Below are positions 11,209-21,169 of a DNA stretch of 64,000 bases, one piece after another. Both the position numbers and the translations under genes were made by a program. The notes under the pieces were generated by a model. It ran no database searches and had not been told where the DNA came from. It worked only from the letters and a program-made list of their open reading frames with translations. Within the stretch, counting starts at the first letter, position 1. The number at the start of each line of letters is the position of its first letter. Source of the DNA: Protula sp. h YS-2021 (taxonomy: Eukaryota; Annelida; Polychaeta; Sabellida; Serpulidae); the NCBI GenBank assembly GCA_949752745.1, contig OX457028.1, forward strand, positions 20,382,352-20,446,351. The letters run 5' to 3'.

Positions 11209-11818
11209 ACAGTTGCAGAGTGAGAAAGTTTTGAAACTTCAAGAAGCCATAGACAAGGCACGAACGCGGGAAGCCGTCCAAGGACAGGCTGCGCACTTAA
11301 ACACATTCAATCCCGCTCAAGCCAATATGGTGCGCAAACAACCATTCCACAGGGAACCAAAGACACAAAAACCAGTAAAAACCAATCACCAATCGCATTC
11401 TGCGCCAAGACATCATCAGCAACAATAACAACAATCGCCATGCCACTGGTGTGGTAAAAACAAACATTCCAAACAAGATTGTCCCGCGAAATATTCTACG
11501 CGCAGCTTCTGCAAGACAAAGGGGCACTGGGCGGTTGTCTGCAGAACCAAACAACAGAAACGCATTCACGAAGTGAGGGATGAAGACCAGTTTCAGGACA
11601 TCGACCCGATTCCATTCCATGTACAGGGCAGTGTGGAACAGTTCTTAGGGGCTGTTCATATCAAGGACAATGACGATAAGTTTATGCTAGATGTAACGGT
11701 AAATCATCACCCGGTTTTGTTCAAAATAGACACCGGAGCAGATGTATCGGTAATCAGTTTTGATTTATGCAATCGAGTAGCTAAACAGGTGCCCTGGAAC
11801 CTCCAGAAAAGGCTCTGA
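11201..11818 (+). pseudogene. Gypsy nucleocapsid zinc knuckles and aspartic protease
   Basis: One frame crossed by a TAA at 11426-11428. It holds a zinc knuckle, CHWCGKNKHSKQDC (C-x2-C-x4-H-x4-C) at about 11437-11478. A second knuckle follows whose first cysteine is replaced, leaving FCKTKGHWAVVC. The retropepsin motif DTGADVSVI lies at about 11731. The protease would cut the Gag-Pol polyprotein. The frame is lost at TGA 11816-11818, and the homologous sequence continues in another frame (LIGATSEPLPVLG). Confidence 0.8.
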
Positions 11819-12620
11819 TAGGTGCAACCTCTGAGCCCTTACCAGTACTTGGCCGGTTCAATGCGCGATGTGTCACTAAATCAAACAAGGCTTGTTCAGA
11901 AAATTTTTATGTCGTCAAAAATTTGGCCATACCCTTACTGGGCAAACCTGCAATCAGTAAATTGCAACTCCTTAGTATTGCGAGCACAATAACTTCATCC
12001 GATTTTAAACAAAATGTCCTGGAAAAGTTTCCGAAATTATTTTCAGGATTAGGGATCATAAAAGATTTCGAGTACAAAATACAAATCGAACCGGATTTGC
12101 AGTCATTTGCAATAAATACAGCAAGAAGGGATGCTCATCCATTGTTGCCCAAGGTTAAAACAGCGTTAAATGACATGGTACGGCAATTGGTAATTCGACA
12201 TCTCGAACCAAACGAGATTTCACCCTGGTGCGCTGGGATGGTGGTGGTTCCAAAACCCAAAACGGGAGAAGTACGCATTTGCGTCGACTTAACTCAACTA
12301 AACAAGTACTAAATACGTTACAGATATCAACTTCCCACAGTTGAATCAACACTCGCTAAGTTACAGGACGCCAAAATATTCACAAAACTTGACGCAAATA
12401 GCTCCTTTTATCAGATCAAACTTGCTGGGGAATCGCAGGGACTAACTCAATTCATCACATCATTTGGAAGATATTGCTTATTACGCCTTCCATTTGGTAT
12501 TTCGAGTGGGTCAGAGGTATTCCAAGAGATTATACACGATATTGTGGGACAACAACCACATGTCAATATTCAAATTGACGATATATTGGTGGATAGCAAA
12601 AACACTGCGTCACACCAACA
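11819..12620 (+). pseudogene. pol: Gypsy reverse transcriptase, fingers and palm
   Basis: Contains the usual Ty3/gypsy order: RDAHPLLPKVK, WCAGMVVVPK, RICVDLTQLNK, a TAA at 12310-12312, then FTKLDANSSFYQIKLA, RYCLLRLPFGI and IDDILVDS. The palm aspartates (KLDAN and IDD) are still present. The reading frame is lost again near 12620, just before the thumb. The enzyme would copy element RNA into DNA. This copy is interrupted by the stop and two frameshifts. Confidence 0.85.
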
Positions 12621-12629
12621 AGCCCTATT

Positions 12630-13661
12630 TTGGATAAGTTACAAAATGCCGGAATCACTCTAAACCCAAGTAAGTGTGAATTCCTCAACACAGAGGTAAA
12701 TTTCGTAGGGCATAAATTTGATCCCAGTGGTATTTTGACAGATTACAGCAAGATAAAGGCTATCACACACATGCCTGCACCCACAAGTATAACAGAGCTA
12801 CGTCGTTTTTTAGGAATGGCAAATCAGTTAGGTAAGTTTATCCCAGATCTCGCCAACATGACACAACCATTGCGTGAACTCCTCAAAAAGAAAAATGATT
12901 GGTCATGGGGTAAACAAGAAATAGCTCTAGAGAAAATCAAAGAACAACTCAGTTCTCCAAACACTCTGAAGACATACAGAGTCAAACAAGAAGCAAAAAT
13001 CATGGCTGACAGCTCATCATTTGGGCTAGGTGCAGTTCTTCTGCAAAAAGAGCCAACTACAGGTGAATTTAGACCTTTTTCATACGCGAGTAGAAGTCTG
13101 TCAGACTGTGAGCGACGGTATGCACAAATTAAAAAAAAAACTTGGGTCTTGCCCTGGGGTTGTGAAAAATTTGCTGAGTATGTCTTAGGCTTAGATTTCA
13201 CATTAGTCACTGACCATAAGCGGTTGGTGCCTATACTTGCCAAAAGGATTCTCGACGAAATACCCCCTAGGATAACTGGATTCAAAATCAGGCTCATGCG
13301 GTTCAGATTCAAAACACAACATTTGCCAGGTGAGGAAATGTACACTCCGGATACCCTGAGCCGGGCTCCATTGTCCACAACAGAAGAAGTCAAAGCGAAT
13401 TTAGCTGAGGAAACGGAAACATTTGTCAAGCAGGTTATTGAAGTTCTTCCTATCACTGAAAGAAATTTAGAACAAATTCGCGAACTTCAACATGAAGATG
13501 AAGTGTGCACAAGAATAATGTTGTACACCCAGGAAGGTTGGTCTGATAAAAGTTCCAACTATTTTACTCCCTTATATGCAGTTTGCTGCGGCGTACTCCA
13601 TTCAAGATGGCCTCCTACTGAAGGACAGCAGAATCGTTATTCGTTCCTCAATGCGTCTTGA
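12630..13661 (+). pseudogene. pol: Gypsy RT thumb, RNase H, and linker
   Basis: An open stretch of 343 codons: RT connection (LNPSKCEF, FVGHKFDPSGI, ELRRFLGMANQL), then RNase H from about residue 115 with MADSSSFGLGAVL, FSYASRSLS and TDHKRLVPIL, and DTLSRAP at the end. The catalytic glutamate of gypsy RNase H, normally in a YAQIEKE-type motif, is replaced: the sequence reads YAQIKKKTW over an A-run at 13129-13141. RNase H activity is therefore probably lost. The frame ends at 13661 by frameshift before the integrase zinc domain. Confidence 0.85.
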
Positions 13662-14206
13662 AATTTTAGATCGTATACACGACGGCTATCTTGGCATTAC
13701 TAAATGCCGAGAAAGAGCAAGAACTTTGGTGGATTGACCTATCAAAACAGATTGAAGACATGGTCAAAAATTGCCTGACCTGTATTAGGCAGCAGCATAA
13801 AACTGTGGAGCCATTGGAACCAACCCCACTTCCGGACAGACCGTGGCAGAAGGTAGCTTGCGATTTATGTGAGCTTCGAGGTAAGACCTACTTAGTAGTG
13901 GTAGACTACTATTCCAGGTATTTGAAAATTGCTCCACCTAAAGATGGTCAAAATGCAGGTGCTATAATAAATCACCTCAAATCGATTTTTGCCAGACATG
14001 GAATCCCGGAAATGTTAGTTTCCGACAATGGCGGACAACTACAAAACAGTGCAATGGCGAAATTCAGTATGGAGTACAATTTTCTCCATTTAACATCTTC
14101 GCCAACTCACGCCAGCGGAAATGGATGTGCCGAAATAGCGGTAAAAACATTCAAGAACCTCATGAAGAAAAATAACGATCCTTACATAGCACTTCTCAAT
14201 TATTAA
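13662..14206 (+). pseudogene. pol: Gypsy integrase, zinc domain and catalytic core
   Basis: The zinc-binding region reads [14 protein letters not shown] across a frameshift; the second histidine expected in HDGHLGI is tyrosine here, while the CLTC cysteines remain. The core retains the DDE residues by position: ACDLCEL, LVSDNGG and GCAEIAVKT. The integrase would insert the cDNA into the genome. The frame stops at TAA 14204-14206, and further C-terminal sequence follows in other frames. Confidence 0.8.
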
Positions 14207-14680
14207 AAGAACAACATTACCAGCACTCCCACAGCTGCTGACACCCCGCTCGCAGCCACAGGACATGCGCAGAAAAGAAGAAGTTTACAAGCAGAACATG
14301 AAATTCTATCATGATAGAAAACACAATGCTAAACCCCTCTCACAGCTCGTTCCAGGTCAACCGGTACCTATTAGAGATAACGGAAAGGAGGGGTAATCTC
14401 AGAACAGCTTCCAGAGAATCAAAGATCTTATAAGGTGAAGGTCAGTTGCCCATCTCCACTTAGGGACACCTTTCGTAAAAATCGAAACGCGTTAATTGCA
14501 CTTCCTCTTCCCAATCAAAACATTAAAAAAACTTCGGGTGAGAAAGCAAAAAATCAGACCAGCCCGTGTAAGAGCTTTGATACCTAATACTGGTACCAAA
14601 GACAATAGAGAGAAAACATCGTTTACTACGAGGTCAGGAAGGACAACGAAGAGACCCGATAAGTTGAACTGACAAACAAA
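14207..14680 (+). pseudogene. pol: Gypsy integrase C-terminal remnant
   Basis: Broken frames here still show the integrase tail: VISEQLPENQRSYKV, then RDTFRKNRNALI (usual form LRRNRRHL), and a terminal TRSGRTTKRPDKLN like the TRSGR...P.RL motif that ends many gypsy pol proteins. It therefore marks the original pol end near 14670. Confidence 0.65.
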
Positions 14681-16177
14681 TTTTGGACTACCGAATGGAC
14701 TCTAGAAAATACAGTTGGATATTAATCGCTTGCGTAAATAATTCTCTTGGTCAGTGATTGATATCCAGTTCGCATATAGGCATTTTGTTTATTTTTTTGC
14801 TAATATAGTGTTTTAAAACAAGTTAGTTCATATTATATATATTGTTTGATCTATTGTCGCCCACTTGGTAGACTCGTCACACAATCGACAAGAAAAAAAG
14901 GGAGATGAGTTAGCATTGAGTAAAGTATTTTCCCATGCTTATGCTTCTTAATATTCTTTCTACTATTATTTTTTATCATTTATCAGAAATGTACTTTAAT
15001 GTTTGTTTCGCAAAATCTAAACATTAAGCAATAGTATAGTCATTTTTGTGCTCATTTATCGCTCTGAGCGGAAGATATTTATTTTATTATATGCCTAGAG
15101 GTCCGTGTACAAAGAAATGATAGAAAAAAACGAGCATGCAGTTTTCATAGGCCTGATTGCATGGTGCTCCCTATAAGCATATTTATAATGCGATCAGATG
15201 TAAACAGTAAACAAAAAAACACGTGTTTTTGGAGTTGAAATTGAAGAGAAAATTGGTCACAATCAACTGCAACCGTCCTCAGAATCGATAGCTGAGTCAT
15301 TACTGTGACGATATTTACAGCACAGCCTGAAAACGAAACGTCATCTAATTAGAAATGTCATTAATTACGCAATTTGTGTATTTGTTGCGTTGTTATTTCG
15401 CGATTTGAGTTGAAATAAGCTACTTCCGTTGAACTCACAAAAATAAGAAGGAACGTTCGAAAGGGAGAAAACACTTGTTTATGAGGCCGGCTTGTGAGGT
15501 TAGTTCTTAAGCCACATGAGTTCAAGGCACATAAATTAAAGTGTATTATCACTGATGACAGAAAGGAAGGCATTTTCGAAGGTAAATATTATTTTAAAGG
15601 GAATAAATTGCTGGTAATTTTAAACACGTCGTTCAGGTGATTTGTGTGCATTGATTTGAAATTAATAAAGATATAACTGATATAATGCCGCGGCTAGGGG
15701 GGATATTACGTCAGAAATAATCATTACACGTAGCAAATAAATACTTAATATTTATTTTGTTAAGTGCAGAAATCGAGTCAAATATCAATGCTCGCTGACC
15801 GCAGTACCGACTACACGTGGCCCCATCTGAGCATATATAGTGCAAAAATAGTGCGTGGTAAAATTTTGAAGAACGACATAAAAATAAAAGTAGGTATATA
15901 ATAAAAGTAATACATCATTCTGAGTGCGTACGATATTTTTTTTGCCTTCAGCCTACTGGCGTGTACGGACCTCCCCCTTCGGGGTCGGCCCTACGGCTTC
16001 AGGCAAAAAACAATATCGCACGCACTCAGAATGAAGTATTACTATTGTATAAAATTCGGACCAGTAAAATGCTTAAAAAGTATTGGAAGTTTCATAAGTA
16101 TTCTTTGCATGAAATAAAGTCGTGTATTTTTTCAGTAAAGCAGTATTTAATGCTTTTTTGTTTAAGAAAAGGAGATA
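14681..16177. other. Non-coding region between gypsy pol and 3' LTR
   Basis: About 1.5 kb with no coding signal, AT-rich, ending at a purine-rich tract next to the 3' LTR. It is longer than usual for a gypsy 3' region and contains a foldback at 15906-16042, so part of it may be later insertion. Confidence 0.6.
15906..16042. repeat. 137-bp hairpin/foldback
   Basis: The left arm (AGTAATACATCATTCTGAG at 15906, running to about 15952) and right arm (from about 15995, ending CTCAGAATGAAGTATTACT) are inverted copies with few mismatches. The loop has a second small stem CCCCTTCGGGG. It looks like a short foldback transposable element. Confidence 0.75.
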
Positions 16178-16333
16178 TAATATTATTGATAGTGTTACAA
16201 CTATCCACCCTTGGGTATTGTTTACTAAATATGTTCTATCTGGTCATGTGACCATGTCACGTAATAACCAAGATGGCTTGGATGTAAATAAAGATTTCAC
16301 ATAAATCCAGTCGCATCATTCCGTAATACAATA
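16178..16333 (+). repeat. 3' LTR of the gypsy element
   Basis: Near-identical to 9707-9863, with AATAAA at 16287-16292. Preceded by the purine tract AAGAAAAGGAGATA. Confidence 0.8.
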
Positions 16334-16389
16334 TTGCGCCTTTTGACTTTACTGATGCGTTAAACTCTGCTTTTTTTCAGACAGCTTCA

Positions 16390-16556
16390 ACCTTTATTAA
16401 ACTCAGCTTACTGCCTTACACTTTGCCCCACCCACAATTTTTAGTTTAAAAAAACACTTGTCAACATACGCAGAGCAAAATTTTCTTTTCATAACTTGAG
16501 AATTTATTTTAATTGATTCGACCACAAATTAATAAGAATAATCAGTAGCAAGGACT
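16390..16556 (+). repeat. Family I copy 1, resumed after gypsy
   Basis: Aligns with 53685-53840 (CTTACACTTTGCCC, CACTTGTCAACATAC, ATTCGACCACAAATTAATAA). This shows the gypsy element interrupted family I. Confidence 0.75.
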
Positions 16557-17544
16557 ACGTAGTTTATAAAATCGGGAGCACATTCGAATTCACTTAAAAT
16601 GACGGTCAGGTTTGCGCCGTAAAAGATATCGTAGAACTGGTATGTTATTGGCAAACTGAATGCAATGCCGAAGACGAAATGGTATAGCGTTTAAGCTTTT
16701 ATTGACGAAAAGGTCAACTGAATAACAAAGAGCAGAAAAAAACAACATCTTAAAGTTAACCTGTTAACAAAATACAAGTTTTGCTTCTCAAATATCTATT
16801 TGTTTCAACACGTATTATCGCCATGCACGTGCTAGATTCAGGAAGATACAAACTACAAAACATATAAACTGACATAACTGATATTTTAATAATATACACC
16901 AAATTATCGCAATTACTGGCGCACTACACAAAATATAAGGGATAGAGAACACAATAAAAACAATACTTGCATGCTATTCCTCGCCTCAAATCCCACACAC
17001 CACATGCTGAATTCACCCACAAAGCTCACAACCAGTAAAGCACTATATTACTGGTATTCTAGAACGCAAGAGGGACTGAAAATATTGCGCAATCAGCTTT
17101 CATATGACATGGGAATTCACATGTGTCCAACCGTATCGGGCCAACATGGGACTTCACATGTGTACAACCATATTAGGCAAACAGAATGGTAAAATCTGAT
17201 TGATCAAAAAGTAAATAGACAAAAAAGGTGAGCGAAAGGTATTCAAGAAATACTAGTTATGGCCATGGCTCCCAAAAATTATAAATAATTTTCTACCAAA
17301 TACACGTTACACTAGTGTCAATTACAAACAATGTTAACACGATACTGAGATACCTAACCAACTATGTGGACGCGAGAGTGAAACTTGCTCAGCAACAAAC
17401 GAGTCTCGACAAACGAGTTTAAGCGTATTATAATTACACATCAATGACATGTAAAAGTAAATTGTAACATGTGAAAATCAAATGTAATATATGTTTGTAA
17501 GTTATAAACAATTGAAAGCATACAGCATACAGCGGGGAATCACC
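16557..17544 (-). other. Presumed 3' region/LTR of the BEL/Pao element
   Basis: Lies downstream of the BEL/Pao coding end on the minus strand. No coding signal. It contains a 37-bp direct tandem pair at 17107-17180 (ACATGGGAATTCACATGTG and ACATGGGACTTCACATGTG). An LTR would be expected here, but no second copy lies in the window, so its limits cannot be set. Confidence 0.4.
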
Positions 17545-18206
17545 CTAAAAATGTTCCTCGGAAGAAAGCAATAACACGAGTTTATGAATAGGACGTTCTA
17601 AGTAGGACAACTTGTTGACCAGATTGCCGAATTTATCCAAATATCGATCTCCTATCACCAATTTGACACTTCGAACTAAATTGTCGGAAGACAATTTCAC
17701 ATCAACAACGCGATCCAAACGCCAGGAATTTTGCGGCATCTGATCATCTTTGACAAGAACCACATCATTAACAGCGCAGCCATGTTTCGACGAACACGAA
17801 CCACCTACACTGTAACATGTGAACATACTCCGAACTCCAGCGATTCCAAAATTAATTAACCAACACCTGTACCCTCCTCCAACGTTTAACTGAATAGACA
17901 TCGTCGCAAACATCCCAGAGAAGATACTATGACTTTGCTTTTTTGTGTTAACAGATAGCTAGGAGTAAGCGGCTCAGGAAAATTTGGATCATCGAAGTTC
18001 TCCAATTTGAAAGGTCGACCATTCATAATGGCAAACACTTCGGTCAAAAAAGTTCGTAGGGACTCATCGTCAAGTTGGATTCCATGGTGGAAAAGAAGAG
18101 TGAAAAGAATGCTGCGCACAGACCTAATCAATTTTTCCCAGGCGCCAAACATGTGACTAACCGTCGGTGGGTTTGTTTGCAACTCAAACAAACAGTCATT
18201 CTTCAT
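17545..18206 (-). pseudogene. pol: BEL/Pao integrase, C-terminal half
   Basis: Two overlapping frames (18206-17886 and 17913-17545) give the BEL/Pao integrase C-terminus: NPPTVSHMFGAWEKLIRSVR (usual form NPPxASHMGGxWERxIRxVR), DDESLRTFLTEV, EPLTPSYLLTQKS, then DVVLVKDDQMPQNSWRLDRV and ERPIHKLVLLL, the normal ending of BEL Pol. A single frameshift separates them. The catalytic aspartates are missing upstream (see the adjoining piece). Confidence 0.85.
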
Positions 18207-18552
18207 GAGAAAGTCTTTGACCGCATTGTTGAGGAACGCAGCCGTCTATAAATGATGCATTTATAGATGTACCTTGCCACCATGGACCTACAGCCAACGA
18301 TCCAGTATCCATTAGAGCTGATATTGTTTATGGTCATCCCGTTGCCTTGATGAAAGTCCTTTTCATGGTAGTACGCGACAATGAGATTGCTAATATGTGA
18401 GTGCTTCGGAAGTACAACGAGATGGGTACACATTTAAAACACGAGTGACGTAGTCTTCCGCCAACCTTTAAAAGACCATTGTCAAGGAAGCAATCAAGTT
18501 TGCGAAGAACACTACATCGCTTGATGGGTTTCGACTCCGCTAGAAATTGCAT
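18203..18552 (-). pseudogene. pol: BEL/Pao integrase zinc-binding domain
   Basis: Frames 18552-18334 and 18433-18203 encode LRKLDCFLDNGLLKVGGRL, HLVVLPKHSHISNLIVAYYH, NGYWIVGCRSMVARYIYKC and YRRLR, which match the H2C2 zinc domain before the BEL/Pao integrase core. The second zinc cysteine (normally CVxCRRLR) is tyrosine-containing IIYRRLR. Immediately after it the sequence jumps to the end of the core (KNDCLFELQTNPP). About 110-130 residues that should hold the first two catalytic aspartates are deleted. Confidence 0.8.
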
Positions 18553-19130
18553 TTCCTCTTGAAATGAATTTTCTTGTACCAGCCTAAGATTTCGTTTTCG
18601 GCTGCAGAAAAATCGGTCATGGTGATGGAATCAACTAAAGAAACCTTGAAAGTGCCCCGTGTTGAAACTTTGCTAAAGCGCCGAGACAGCAGAGCACGCT
18701 TCCAAGCAAGAATAATGGCTACTACTATCTTTAGACGTGGCCAACTTGAGACATGAGCAAAGCGCGCAACATGGAAAGTTTTCAAAGAAGTGTTCATAAA
18801 ACACATAACTGGTTTCAGTTCGGGATCCATGTCATTGACCTCCAGCACACCAGAGTCGAAAACAGGAACAACAACTTCCCTGAGAAAATCCGGAACATTA
18901 AACCACTTTGACTTCATGAGGTCTTCTACAAGCAGACCACGGGAAGCAATATCAATCACATTTAACTTCCCCGGCACAAAATTCCACTGGTCTGTCATTG
19001 ATTCAGAACGAATGCAACCAAGCCTATTTGAAACAAAGACGTGGAAGCGTTTTGAAGTGTTTGAAATATAACCCAATACCACCTTACTATTGCACCAGAA
19101 GTAGTGTTTTGCGTCAGGGTAGTTGATTTC
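18540..19130 (-). pseudogene. pol: BEL/Pao RNase H end and linker
   Basis: Minus-strand frame with YFWCNSKVVLGYISNTSKRF (usual TDSxxVLGYIxNxxRRF), FVSNRLGCIR, QWNFVPGKLNVIDIASRGL (usual YVxTxxNPADxASRG) and WPRLKIVVAIILAWKRAL. This is the RNase H C-terminus and connector of BEL/Pao. The frame begins in an AAT-type microsatellite at 19132, so reverse transcriptase, protease and gag are missing. The element is truncated where family II copy A starts. Confidence 0.8.
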
Positions 19131-19131
19131 A

Positions 19132-19184
19132 GTAATAATAATAATAATAACAATAATAATAACAATAATAATAATAATAAAGCA
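19132..19184. repeat. (AAT)n microsatellite at the family II junction
   Basis: Imperfect AAT/AAC triplets. The same junction in copy B (56806-56815) also begins with ATAATAATAAA, and there it follows a LINE 3' end. Confidence 0.9.
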
Positions 19185-19498
19185 GAGCAGCAATATTTTA
19201 TAGAGCCGCTGTTTACAGGTTTATCTTGGACCGAAGTCAGATAACACTTTAACTGAAGTTGTGAACAGATAATTGTTTTGAGAGTAATTCCATTTTCAGA
19301 ATGAGAGCATTAGATGATTTGAGTAACAATATTTTTATAACTTAAGAATCAATTGATAAATAAATCAATCAAAGATTTTCTTACAAAGTTAACAGAACAC
19401 ACCAGAATACATTTTATGACGAACAAGGATTCACCACACTTTCACAACTAATACAATGGATTTAAGTTTTCAATATATATTGCAAGTCTCAAAACTGA

Positions 19499-19600
19499 GG
19501 GCGGAAGCAAGCTCAATTGGTTACAGTGTTTGTCACAGGTCTACTAAACCCAAGATGCAAGGTTCGAATGATTCAAGCGCGGTATTAACGTTCGCTCCTG
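19499..19600 (+). repeat. tRNA-derived SINE-like segment
   Basis: Polymerase III box-like motifs: AAGCTCAATTGG at 19509-19520 (A box) and GGTTCGAATGA at 19561-19571 (B box), 40 bp apart. The segment recurs at 58333-58405 with the B box decayed. A folding tRNA is not evident, so a SINE head is more likely than a tRNA gene. Confidence 0.5.
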
Positions 19601-19699
19601 TTGCGTCAGCCAAGTGACAGTAGTGAGTTAGATAGCATGATGCGGAATTAAAAATGATCACTCACGGTGTCTTTCGGCCATAATAACAAACTTAATATT

Positions 19700-21100
19700 A
19701 CGGTAAGTCTTTGAGGAGAGCCTCCGCGACAGCAGCAACGTCAAGGCAATCAGCAACCAGCTGGAGAAGTGGTTAACCCAAATCGACAAAAGCCACCTAC
19801 CCGGAAAGTTCAAGATCTGTTTCGTCGAATACGGAATCCTGCCGAGAATAATGTGGCCACTTATGATTTATGACACTCCAATGACCGCAATGGAGAAGAA
19901 GGAAAGATTCAGTAGCAGACTTCGCAAATGGTTGGGAGTCCCAACATCATATACAAATGTGGGTCTGTACGGTCACGACACTAAGCTCGTCCTCTCACTC
20001 ACAGCATTGACAGAAGAATTCAAAGACAACAAGACCAAAACAGTGATGTCTCTACAACAGTCAAGCGACCCATGTGTGAGCCAAGCAGGCATCAACGTAA
20101 GGCCAGGCTGGAAATGGGTAGCATAGGAGGCAGTGAAGACCGTCACACCCAGACTTCAACACAAGTGTGTGCATTGGACGACAAGACCTAGGATACGGAA
20201 AACTAACCAGGTCCCATGACGAGCTCTGGGACAGGCTCAACATCATCATCGCGCAACATTGAAGAGGAACAGGGACTGACAAAAACAGCTGGAATGGGTG
20301 CCCAAGAGGCCTGGCTAAAATGGGAATGTGTGACAAGCACAAAGATAACGTAGAGTAACCTGTGGAGGATGGAAACACTGCGGGTTAAATTCCTCATATG
20401 CGCCACGTACGATATGCTGCCAACGCCCCCCAATCTGCTCAAATCGGGAAACACCGAAAATGCCAGCTGCCAACTCTGTGGCATCCTGACAGCGATAATT
20501 CAGCGAAGATATATACGTGGAGGCACGATAAAGTGCTGGAACGACTAGCCCATCACCTCGACCTTAAAAGACAGCACGAAAACCACAAAGAAGACCTCAC
20601 ATCCAGTTGGTCAAGGCTGGAGAGAAACCGAAGCGTGACTCAACGAAACAAACGACACAAACAGGCCTGCTCTGCGGAGCAAGCGACTGGCGGTTGACCG
20701 TCGACCTAAAAATCCACCTTATCGTGCCGAGCGAAATTGCCGAAACAAACCTTTGACCTAACCTTCTGATGTACTCCGGGCACAAGAGGGTCGCGGAGAT
20801 CCTGGAACTCATCATTCTATGGGAGACAAGAATGGAAGCAGCATTCGAGAGGAAACGCGCTAAGTACGCTGAATTGGTCGAGCAAGGTAAAGGTAATGGC
20901 TGGAAGGTAATTTGCCAACCCGTTGAAGTTGGAACCAGAGGATTCGTTGGTCCATCGACGAACACGGCCCTAAAAGTCCTGGGCTTCTCTGGAAAGGAAT
21001 GGACAACAGCAGTAAGAGCACTGGGGGAAGCGGCGAAGAAGGCATCTAGGTGGCTGTGGCTACGAAGAAAAGAGAAGACCTGGAGCACATAGTGATAGCA
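19700..21100 (+). pseudogene. LINE relic with restriction-like endonuclease (R2/NeSL-type)
   Basis: The first part (19713-20126) gives the end of a reverse transcriptase: WLTQIDKSHLPGKFKICFVE, ILPRIMWPLMIYD and LRKWLGVPTSYTNVGLYG. Broken frames then show LICATYDMLPTPPNLL and a CQLCG half of a zinc motif. The last part (20769-21092) has WETRMEAAFERKRAKYAEL, QPVEVGTRGFVG and KASRWLWLRRK, which match the C-terminal restriction-like endonuclease region of site-type LINEs common in marine invertebrates. Several stops and frameshifts separate the three pieces. The catalytic PD motif reads PNLLMYS, so nuclease activity is likely lost. The corresponding place in copy B lacks this sequence. Clade assignment is an inference. 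Confidence 0.7.
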
Positions 21101-21169
21101 CTTTAGTGAACTGATCAACTCCACGGTTCCGGCAGGCCGATGGTGTACGATGTTTAAAGGAACGAAACG

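Larger units (their letters stand above)
9707..16333 (+). mobile_element. Ty3/gypsy LTR retrotransposon, decayed
   Basis: A 6.6-kb element bounded by near-identical ~157-bp direct repeats. A TGGTGGCAGAG primer-binding-type sequence follows the left one at 9864 and a purine-rich AAGAAAAGGAGATA tract precedes the right one. Internal order is gag, protease, reverse transcriptase, RNase H and integrase, as in Ty3/gypsy. The coding part is broken by frameshifts near 11200, 11800, 12620 and 13665, by stops at 11426 and 12310, and by an 827-bp insertion in gag, so it cannot be autonomous. Family I homology on both sides (9610 and 16390) shows it landed in that repeat. About 1.5 kb of non-coding sequence, including a 137-bp hairpin, lies between pol and the 3' LTR. 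Confidence 0.9.

Noticed and set aside
12824..13456. 210-codon minus-strand frame
   Set aside because: It is antisense to the gypsy RNase H region, which has clear homology on the plus strand.
20597..21124. 175-codon minus-strand frame
   Set aside because: Antisense to the LINE endonuclease-like region, which is the recognisable strand.
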